Positions 57,192 to 64,000 of a stretch of DNA of 64,000 nt are shown piece by piece (within the stretch, counting starts at the first letter, position 1; the number at the start of each line of letters is the position of its first letter). A program made the translations under genes and the position numbers. Source of the stretch: Extibacter muris (GTDB lineage Bacteria > Bacillota > Clostridia > Lachnospirales > Lachnospiraceae); the NCBI RefSeq assembly GCF_004345005.1, contig NZ_SMMX01000012.1:32436-96435 (forward strand), written 5' to 3'. The notes below the pieces were generated by a model. That model saw nothing but the letters and a program-made list of their open reading frames with translations, ran no database searches and was not told where the DNA came from.

Positions 57192-58099
57192 GGTAAGGCG
57201 AAGAAAACCGATAGACAGTCGTATGGTCATACAGTTCTCCTACTTTTAAGAAAGGCTGTTCCCATTCCGGGTGGTTCACGCTGTCAGGCGCATACTGGGT
57301 CTCAGTGAAGACAGCACAGTGCCTCTTGTAGGGCACTCCATATTTGCCCGTCTCGCTGCCGGTGAGAGAGTTGGCGGTATAGAGGTGGACGCAGGGCATG
57401 GTAGTGAAGCACTCTAACGTCCGTCCACTGCCGGGATGGGTAAGCGAGAGGCAGGGCCTCAGGTAGGACCCGCCGTCCAAGAACCAGTTATGGTCATAGC
57501 CTCCAAACGTCTCAGTATAGGCGGAAGGAGAAACAATCTGCGCCCTTATGAGCTGTTCCGTCCGCAGATCCATGTTCGTGTGGCCCGCGGATAGCACCTG
57601 GCCAGGAATGCCATTACAGCCGGCAGGTGCAAAAGAGCTGCCATATATCTTCAGCCGGTGGTCCATACAGGTGGAGGAACGGCACGTGTCCAGATTCAAG
57701 GCCATATGGTTTGAAAGGCTGCATACCGTATCTCTGTCGCTGACCGCTAGAAAACGAATGGAAAGCTCGTTCTGTTTATTTAAGGCAAAATGGACAGAGA
57801 CCGACAGATTGCCGGGGACGCCTTCTTCCCCGTCCGGACTCAGACGTTCCAGCCGGACATATTCCTGACCGCTGTCATCCATACATACAGAGGGATTCCA
57901 CATGTACCGGTGGAATCCTTTTTTACCGCCGTGAAGATGATGGAAGCCGTCGTTCTGGGCTACCTGGATTAGTTTACCGTCTAAAAAGAACCTTCCGTTC
58001 TTTATCCGGTTGGCATATCTGCCCATTATCCATCGTATAGACCGGCGTTCGCCTTTTCTTATCTCTGCTTTCTAAATATATTTTCATATGGATGCTCAT
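57184..58099 (-). pseudogene. galM: Aldose 1-epimerase (galM), internal deletion
   Basis: The 57184-58026 frame covers GRYANRI through HHLHGGKKGFHRYMW (a catalytic His region) to the end. About 60 N-terminal residues are missing. A strong GGAGGTAATTGG-ATG at 58099 starts a different frame (MSIHMKIYLESRDKKRRTPVYTMDNG) that reads like a mutarotase start, joined to GRYANRI in the wrong phase near 58024. I infer a deletion of about 50 codons with a frameshift. It overlaps plsC by 8 bases at its 3' end. Confidence 0.7.
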
Positions 58100-58230
58100 C
58101 CAATTACCTCCTACGCTTATGAGAACGATAACAGACGTCTCTATCTGAGCCCCATATTATAGAGCTTCCCGGCACATGTCAACCGGTCGGTCCAAAATGG
58201 ACGGCTCACTGCAGCTTTACTGTGATATGT

Positions 58231-58630
58231 AATAATAATCCGACATTACGGGATGTGGAAAAGTTAGCCGGCGTGGCAGTACACCATCTCTAATTATCTG
58301 AATAACCCGGAAGGAGCGAAGCCGAAGAACAAAGAGCGGATCGAGGATGCTATAAAGGTCCTGCACTTTACTCCCAATACGATGGCACAGCGGCTGGCAA
58401 GCGGAAGGACGAATACGATTCTGCTGTACATACTGTCAGAACGTGAAATCGGAGACTCCACGTGGCTGCATCAGCTGTCTCTCATACAGGCTGTCAACGA
58501 CCGTCTGCATATGACAAGATATAATCTGCAGATTAAGATCGGCCAGGTAGAAGATACCGTATTCAAATGCAGGCGGGTAGAGCGGAAATCGACAGGAAAA
58601 GCTTATGATTCCATATTCTTCCGCAAGTAG
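58231..58630 (+). pseudogene. LacI-family regulator remnant
   Basis: NNNPTLRDVEKLAGVAV reads in one frame, then TISNYLNNPEGAKPKNKERIEDAIKVLHFTPNTMAQRLASGRTN in another, the LacI DNA-binding domain. A 2-base loss at about 58281 would explain the shift (GTA-TCC-ACC expected). No start codon remains, and the sugar-binding domain is lost after about 80 further residues. The neighbours suggest it once controlled the sugar locus that follows. Confidence 0.75.
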
Positions 58631-58708
58631 AGCCGGCCATATAAGAGCATATTCGCTTCACGACACTAAAAAAACGTTAAATAGACTAACATGCAGGAGG
58701 AGAACGAC

Positions 58709-59031
58709 ATGAGCAGAGTAGTAAGGATAGCAAGCCCGGAAGGGATTCTAAATGAAGAGCAGGTAAAGCCTGTTCGGCTGGAGGACAGCGTATACCAGAA
58801 GAGGAAGGAACTTCTCACAAGACGGATTCAGGAGAAGAATCTGGACTTTGCAGTGCTCTATGGAGATAGAGAACATTTTCAAATATAAAATATTTCACAC
58901 GGTACGACTGCAGGTTTGAAGAGACACTTGGCATCGCGCTCCATGAGGATTTGCTTCCTATGAGCGGCTACAACGCAGTGATGTTTCCGTTCCTGCTGGA
59001 CAGGAAAGAGATGTTTGCGTTGGAAGCATAA
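58709..59031 (+). pseudogene. M24 (Xaa-Pro peptidase-like) N-terminal remnant
   Basis: From a good start (GGAGGAG then ATG at 58709) the frame reads MSRVVRIASPEG to VLYGDREHF and then stops. In another frame it goes on as NIKYFTRYDCRFEETLGIALHEDLLPMSGYNAVMFPFLLDRKEMF, the N-terminal creatinase-like domain. One base is missing at about 58877. The catalytic domain is absent. Confidence 0.7.
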
Positions 59032-59062
59032 TGACGTGCCATAGAGGAAAGGGAGTGGAGCA

Positions 59063-60443
59063 ATGGCAGATAAAATTGCAGTTTAGTTAGAGCATATCAG
59101 CAGACATTTCCCGGTGTAAAGGCATTAAATGATGTAAACCTGGAATTAAAGAAGGAGAAGTACACGCGCTTGTCGGTGAAAATGGAGCCGGAAAATCTAC
59201 ATTGATAAAAATACTTGCCGGGGTTTACCACCCGGATGAAGGCGGGCAGATCAGGCTCGGATGGACAGGAGAGACCATCACAGACCCGTATTCGGCCATC
59301 CGGCATGGAATATCTATCATCTATCAGGATATCAGCCTGTACCCGAACCTGTCCATTGCAGAGAACATCTGCATGGGAAAGGATGATAAAAGGTTCATCA
59401 GCCACAGACGCCAGGAAAAGGTGGCGGTGGAGGACATGAAGCTTCTGGACATTGAGATAGATACGAGGAAGAGGCTGGAAGATGTAAGCATCGGCGTACA
59501 GCAGATGGTCGCGATTGCAAGAGCAGTATACTTCGAGTCCAGGGTCATCGTCATGGACGAGCCGACCGCGTCACTGTCAAGCGGCGAGGTAGATAAGCTC
59601 TATCATATTATCGAAATGCTGAGAAAAAGAATATTTCCATCTTGTATAGCAGCCACAAATTTGAAGAGGTATTCCGTGTATCCGACCGGATCAGCATTCT
59701 GCGGGACGGAAATTATATCGGGACCTTCCGTACAGAAGAGATGTCCTAGGATAAGCTGGTCGTCCATATGGTAGGCAGAAAGATTGATGAGATAGAGGAA
59801 AAGAAGCCGGTGGACCGCAAAGATAAGCTCATGGAATTAAGAGGGTATACCAAAGAAGGGAACTTTGCGGACGTGGATTTCACACTTTATAAAGGGGAAG
59901 TGGTGGGACTTACCGGTCTTGTGGGCGCCGGAAGGAGCGAGCTGTTCCAAAGCGTGTTCGGCATTACGAGGCCTGATGCAGGGCATAATCGTAAAGCAGA
60001 GCGTGAGGGCCAATCTGACCGCCACGGTTCTGGATAAGATAACCGGGAAGATGGGCCTTCTTGACAAGAAGAAGGAAGATGAGCTCGTAGAAGAGAATAT
60101 GGAGAAGCTGGACATCCGCCCGCGGCTGCCGGAGATGAATATCGAACATCTGTCTGGCGGAAATGCACAGAAGGTAGTCGTAGGAAAATGGCTGTCTACA
60201 GATCCGAAGATATTTATCGTAGATGAACCGACGGTCGGTGTCGATATCGGAGCAAAGACAGAGATCCACAGGCTTCTGAGGAATCTGGCCGTTAGAGGGA
60301 TGGGCGTCGTTGTCATATCTTCCGAACTTCCTGAGATTCTGAAAGTATCTGACCGGATCGTCGTCATGAAGAAGGGCAGGATCGTCGGTGAGATGAAGGC
60401 GGAAGAGGCTACGCAGAAAAAGATTCTGGAGAAAGCGCTCTGA
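59063..60443 (+). pseudogene. Sugar ABC ATPase (RbsA/MglA type), multiply broken
   Basis: Starts MADKIAV then TAG. In later frames: HISRHFPGVKALNDVNLEL, GENGAGKSTLIKILAGVYHPDEGG (Walker A), IYQDISLYPNLSIAENI, VIVMDEPTASLSS (Walker B), SDRISILRDGNYIGTF, a second TAG after EEMS, VVGLTGLVGAGRSELFQSVFGI, a deletion in the second domain, then LSGGNAQKVVVGKWLSTDPKIFIVDEPTVGVDIGAKTEIH. I see two stop codons, at least two 1-base losses and one larger deletion. The original had the two-domain layout of ribose/galactose importers. Confidence 0.85.
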
Positions 60444-60463
60444 TGTGCGGAAAGGGGTTCGAG

Positions 60464-61056
60464 ATGAAGAAAATACTTGCAAAGCGGGAGGCGACGCTCC
60501 TGATAGCAATCCTGATAGTTGCGGCGATTACAACGGTGATCAATCCTCAGTTCCTGACACCGTTCAACCTTATCAATATCATATCCACCAATGCGGCTAA
60601 TGCCATCATGGCAGTAGGGATGACGGCAGTCCTCATCGTAGGCGGCATCGATATATCCGTATCTGCACAGCTTGTCACAGTCGGCGTGCTGGCGGGGAAG
60701 CTTATGCAGATGCAGGTTCTGAACGTATTTACTATGTTTCTGGCATTTTTCATAATCGGGGGCCTGCTCGGAGGCGTCAACGGCACGCTTGTTTCCAAGA
60801 CGAACCTGCCTCCCATCATCGTCTCTCTGGCTATGAACTGGCGGCAGCGCTTCTGGCCGGAGGAAGCGGCAAAGTCTACGGCACGATTATTGGTGTGCTC
60901 GTCTTCGCCATATTGGGGAACGGGCTTAACCTCAACAAGATATCTTCCCTGAAACGGCAGATGCTCATAGGGATTGTCCTGCTTGCCGTCCTGCTCATCC
61001 GGCAGTTTTCCGGAAAACTGAAGGAGAGACGGATGATAAGCGGTCAAAATAAATAA
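60464..61056 (+). pseudogene. Sugar ABC permease (RbsC type), internal deletion
   Basis: MKKILAKREATLLIAILIVAAITTVI through IMAVGMTAVLIVGGIDISVSAQLVTVGVLAGKL and PPIIVSLAMNW is the N-terminal half of an RbsC permease. After about 60841 the C-terminal end continues in another frame (GSGKVYGTIIGVLVFAILGNGLNLNKISS) to a TAA at 61056. The middle (about 120 residues) is deleted. Confidence 0.85.
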
Positions 61057-61086
61057 CAAACCAACTCAATGTAAGGAGCAAGAACT

Positions 61087-61686
61087 ATGAAAAAAGTAAA
61101 ACAGCTGACGGCAGTCATTCTGGCGTTTGCCCTTGTATTCGGGCTTGCCGGATGTACAAGAGGCGGAGCGGGCGAAAAGGACAGCAAGTCCGGATCTGCT
61201 GAGACAAAGAAGGAAGAGGCCCTTCAGGATGTCCTGAAGAATGAGTTCCCTGACATCCAGGTGATGCCTACGGTATATCACGGCGGCGACCAGCAGAAGG
61301 CTTACGCGCTCTGCCAGGACCTGCTGACGGCCAACCCAGATCTGGAACTCATCGCCGTCATCGCTACACCGGGACTTCTGGGTGCTGCCCAGACAGTGGA
61401 CGCATCCGGCAGAAGCAAAGTGATCGTGTACGGTGCAGAGCAGCCGAACAATATCAAAGAATATATGAAGAAAGACAATCTGAATGTAGTAGGCTGCCTG
61501 TGGGATGTAATGACACTTGGGAAAGAAGCGGTCAATATCGTGTACAGCTGTCTGGCGGACGGAAAAGAATATAAGGAAGGGGATACGGTGGAAGGGTATC
61601 CGGAGTCCTCTGTAATCGGAACGAACATTACGTTCAATGCAGTGCTGGAATTCGATAAGGATACCGTAGACGATTACAATTTCTAG
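61087..61686 (+). pseudogene. Sugar-binding lipoprotein (RbsB type), in-frame deletion
   Basis: 199 residues; relatives have about 330. A lipoprotein signal (LAFALVFGLAGCTRG) and linker are joined at about residue 47 to VLKNEFPDIQVMPTVYHGGDQQKAYALCQDLLTANPDLELIAVIAT, the middle of the periplasmic-binding fold. Most of the first lobe is missing. The frame is open, but the protein should not bind sugar. Confidence 0.75.
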
Positions 61687-61721
61687 TGGAAAGAAAGGCA
61701 TAAGCAAAGGAGGCATGCAGG

Positions 61722-61953
61722 ATGATTATTGATGCTCATATGCATTTGATCAGAAAAGAGAACTTTGATAAGGAAAGATACCAGTGGCTTGATAACTGGA
61801 GACCCTTCGGTCGAGATACGGGGCCATATCGAAAAAGTCCGCACCGGATTCAACGAGATAAACAGACGCTGCGGATGGCCGCTGCTGACGGAGGAAGAGA
61901 TAGAGGGCATCATGTAACGCAATGCCGCACGGCTGTACGAACTGGAGGCTTAG
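61722..61953 (+). pseudogene. Amidohydrolase remnant
   Basis: MIIDAHMHLIRKENFDKERYQWLD (metal-binding HxH start of amidohydrolases), then frame-shifted pieces VEIRGHIEKVRTGFNEINRRCGWPLLTEEEIEGIM and RNAARLYELEA up to TAG 61951-61953. Most of the enzyme is lost. Last gene of the decayed run. Confidence 0.65.
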
Positions 61954-62071
61954 TAAAGTGGACGCCGGTAGCGGAGAGGCTTCTGGCTGATGTAAGGACC
62001 TTGGCGTGTGTGAGCATGTTGATAACATATTTAAGAAGCTGAAATCTATGCCAGAAAATCATAATTTTAGG

Positions 62072-62137
62072 AAATCCGGAATCAGTCGGAGGTTGTTATG
62101 CGAGATAACATCTTCATACCTGATTCCGGATTTTCTT
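62072..62137 (+). terminator. Terminator after the decayed locus
   Basis: 62072-62085 and 62120-62133 form a perfect 14-bp stem, with a small TGTTAT/ATAACA stem inside and TTTT following. Nothing else is seen in 61954-62400. Confidence 0.75.
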
Positions 62138-62400
62138 GCAGCAACATTTTCCATGCTTCGCTGCGAACGTTGATAATGAACATATATAACCTGCCCGTCT
62201 TTTGATTTCAAAAAAGGGTCATAATCCAATGATGGACTCGGGTACCTTAGATAGGACCGGGGGATAGTATAAATGTATTGTAATTTTTTCCTTTTATTGT
62301 ATTATAGTAATGGTAGTATATTACATAAGATTATCGCAGAAGAGGTAAAAAGCCAGCCAGATGATTTATGAAAATGAAATAAAAAGGTAATGATAAGATT

Positions 62401-62430
62401 AAAAAGAGAGGATGAGCGTCCTCTCTTTTT
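62401..62430. terminator. Bidirectional terminator
   Basis: AAAAAGAGAGGA (62401-62412) and its exact complement (62419-62430) pair around 6 bases, with no gene between it and the preceding terminator. Confidence 0.85.
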
Positions 62431-62513
62431 AATACAGCCGACGTATCAATTTATACTTATTGAACTACTAATGTTCATATGGTATGCAATTTCAAAATCA
62501 GTGGGGTGAAGGA

Positions 62514-63131
62514 ATGAATAAGACATATGGATATGTACGAGTATCGACGAGAGAGCAGAACGAAGACAGACAGATGATTGCACTGCGTGATTTTCCCGTG
62601 CTGCCTGAAAACATTTATCTGGACAAGTTAAGTGGAAAAGATTTCAACCGTCCTGAATATCAGAAGCTGTTGAGAAGGCTGAAAAAGAAGGATATACTGG
62701 TTATCAAATCAATAGACCGGCTTGGCAGGAATTATAAAGAAATACTGGACCAGTGGAGATATCTGACCAAATCTAAGGAAATATACATCGTAGTGCTGGA
62801 CATGCCGCTTCTCGATACGCGAAAGAGCAATGACCTGATTGGTACCCTTATTGCAGATATCGTACTTCAGCTGTTATCCTATGTTGCCGAGACGGAGCGG
62901 GAAAACATAAAACAGAGGCAGGCTGAAGGAATTGCCGCTGCTAAAGCAAGAGGTGTGAAGTTTGGAAGGCCGAACAAAAAAGTCCCCCATAATTTCTATA
63001 AAGTGTACAGCCGTTGGCGATATGGCAAAATAAGCGGCAGGGAAGCAGCCAGACAGCTTGGAGTATCCTATACCACATTCATGAAATGGGCCGGCTATGC
63101 GGAGAGAAGTTCTGACAGAATAAAAAAGTAG
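62514..63131 (+). CDS. Resolvase-family serine recombinase
   Basis: About 205 residues from MNKTYGYVRVSTREQNEDRQ. Catalytic Ser in VRVSTREQN, then LDKLSGKDFNRPEYQKLL, IKSIDRLGRNY and ETERENIKQRQAEGIAAAKARGVKFGRP, with a C-terminal helix-turn-helix (SGREAARQLGVSYTTFMKWAG). The size is that of small resolvases/invertases, not of large integrases. GGGGTGAAGGA precedes the ATG. No inverted crossover sites were found nearby, so its target is unknown. Confidence 0.88.
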   Translation: MNKTYGYVRVSTREQNEDRQMIALRDFPVLPENIYLDKLSGKDFNRPEYQKLLRRLKKKDILVIKSIDRLGRNYKEILDQWRYLTKSKEIYIVVLDMPLLDTRKSNDLIGTLIADIVLQLLSYVAETERENIKQRQAEGIAAAKARGVKFGRPNKKVPHNFYKVYSRWRYGKISGREAARQLGVSYTTFMKWAGYAERSSDRIKK

Positions 63132-63301
63132 AACTTTATTGGGCGCTTCATATATAATAAAATTATCGGTAAAAAATAGAGAATTTTGTAGAGAAACGAA
63201 AGAATTGCGAATACATATACAATAAAATGAATCAATGTTTTTTGATCAAAAAAGTCTACTTTTATAAACAGTATTCTTTCACATATAAAGGAGGAACAGA
63301 T

Positions 63302-63565
63302 ATGGAAAAGAGAAGTTTTCTTGAATATCTAGCTCAAGAAGCCGGGTGTGACTGTCTGTCGGATCTGCGGCTCAGACAGGAGCAATGGTCGCCCCGAATC
63401 ATTGAAATACTGGGTAACATCGATATGGATGAATATGTATTAAGTGATTGGAAAGAAGTCACTTCTTATCTTACAGATACAGAATTAAGTGTATTAGATG
63501 GAATAAAGACAAAGAAAGAAGCAAAAGAATATATTATTAACTGGTTGAATTCAAAAAAGCATTGA
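63302..63565 (+). CDS. Unknown 87-aa protein
   Basis: From MEKRSFLEYLAQEAGCDCLSDLRL, with AAAGGAGGAACAGAT before the ATG. Soluble, acidic and helical, ending KEAKEYIINWLNSKKH. Not recognised. Its stop codon overlaps the -35 of the tRNA-Ser promoter. Could be a small regulator. The strong site supports it as real. Confidence 0.65.
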   Translation: MEKRSFLEYLAQEAGCDCLSDLRLRQEQWSPRIIEILGNIDMDEYVLSDWKEVTSYLTDTELSVLDGIKTKKEAKEYIINWLNSKKH

Positions 63566-63590
63566 CAATACAGGTTTCCTTTAGTATAAT
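63562..63590 (+). promoter_or_regulatory. tRNA-Ser promoter
   Basis: Perfect TTGACA (63562-63567), 17-base spacer, TATAAT (63585-63590), 10 bases before the tRNA. Confidence 0.9.
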
Positions 63591-63600
63591 AATCCGTGCT

Positions 63601-63688
63601 GGAGAAATACTCAAGAGGCTGAAGAGGCGCCCCTGCTAAGGGTGTAGGTCGGGTAACCGGCGCGAGGGTTCAAATCCCTCTTTCTCCG
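63601..63688 (+). tRNA. tRNA-Ser (anticodon GCU)
   Basis: Acceptor GGAGAAA/TTTCTCC, anticodon stem CGCCC/GGGTG with loop CTGCTAA, long variable arm (class II, TAGGTCGGGTAACCGGCGC), T arm GAGGG-TTCAAAT-CCCTC. CCA is not encoded. Confidence 0.95.
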
Positions 63689-63702
63689 TTAGTCATGAAT
63701 GG

Positions 63703-63734
63703 CTGTCTGGGACTAAAGTTTCAGACAGTTTTTT
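63703..63734 (+). terminator. Terminator after tRNA-Ser
   Basis: CTGTCTG (63703-63709) pairs with CAGACAG (63722-63728), followed by six T. Confidence 0.85.
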
Positions 63735-63855
63735 ATGGCCAATGCGCAGACGGTATCTTAACTATTATATATAGTAGAAACTGCTCCACATCGTACAAGG
63801 TATAGTATCTGTTAAGAGCTTGTTTAAAAAAAGTAAAAAAAAGATAAAAAAGCAC

Positions 63856-64000
63856 TTGACATTTATAGCCAAAAAATGATACTATATCTGAGCTGACCCA
63901 AACGGGGGAGCAAAAGCACCTTGATAATTAAACAATAGACAACGACCCTGAAGATTTCTTGAAAAGAGAAAAATTCAGAACGGACATCGAATGAGATGTC
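63856..64000 (+). promoter_or_regulatory. rRNA operon promoter and 16S leader
   Basis: TTGACA (63856-63861) and GATACT (63878-63883) with a 16-base spacer, then a leader with ACCTTGATAATTAAACAATA, the form seen before 16S genes in Lachnospiraceae. No mature 16S sequence is reached by base 64000. Confidence 0.75.

Overview
The window is the replication-origin region of a Gram-positive, low-GC anaerobe, most likely a Lachnospiraceae (Clostridia). Evidence: the order rpmH-rnpA-yidD-yidC-jag-mnmE-mnmG-rsmG on one side and dnaA-dnaN-S4-recF-gyrB-gyrA on the other, two parS sites next to parAB, a DUF4446 gene and a DUF3881-like gene beside serS, strong AGGAGG-type ribosome binding sites, and a 16S leader typical of this group at the right edge. 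Genes point away from oriC (about 42.25-42.5 kb) on both arms.

Layout. (1) 0-29.3 kb is accessory DNA. A YxeA-like fragment and a scar of an integrase element (xis and int pieces plus a tRNA-Arg 3' fragment) come first, then a dead IS66 whose tnpC has two in-frame stop codons. Next is an 11.4-kb mobilizable transposon (about 4231-15649) with a TndX/TnpX-like serine recombinase, a TnpW-like protein, MobA/MobC, a candidate oriT, a sigma-like protein, TnpV and a complete lantibiotic immunity and sensing cassette (LanF-E-G, a NisI-like lipoprotein, LanR, LanK) without any lantibiotic biosynthesis gene. Its ends can be placed because it sits inside a copy of an IS481-like terminus whose uninterrupted version lies at 28.38-28.42 kb. 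A second element follows, starting at a tRNA-Arg(CCU): integrase, excisionase, sigma-like factor, a small membrane protein, a frameshifted class B sortase, an HU protein and two very large VPQTG-anchored surface proteins with His/Cys-rich heads. Upstream of the surface proteins, a 14-copy CTGT tract lies on the predicted transcription start of a consensus promoter, followed by an intrinsic terminator in the leader. A defective IS481-like copy closes the region.

(2) 29.4-51 kb is the conserved origin core: serS, parAB with parS, tRNA-modification genes mnmE/mnmG, rsmG, jag/yidC/yidD, rnpA/rpmH, dnaA, dnaN, recF, gyrB and gyrA, with DnaA boxes on both sides of dnaA.

(3) 51-57.2 kb has intact chromosomal genes: a YtrA-type GntR regulator with its ABC transporter, a diguanylate cyclase, a C_GCAxxG_C_C protein, a two-subunit fumarase and a PlsC-like acyltransferase.

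(4) 57.2-62 kb is a decayed sugar-uptake and catabolic locus: galM, a LacI regulator, an M24 peptidase, an RbsA/RbsC/RbsB-type transporter and an amidohydrolase, nearly all broken by small deletions or stops. (5) 62.5-64 kb has a resolvase, an unknown 87-aa gene, tRNA-Ser(GCU) and the promoter/leader of an rRNA operon whose 16S begins beyond the window. A family of GGGGACG-containing palindromes, up to a perfect 2x42-bp inverted repeat, is scattered between the core genes.
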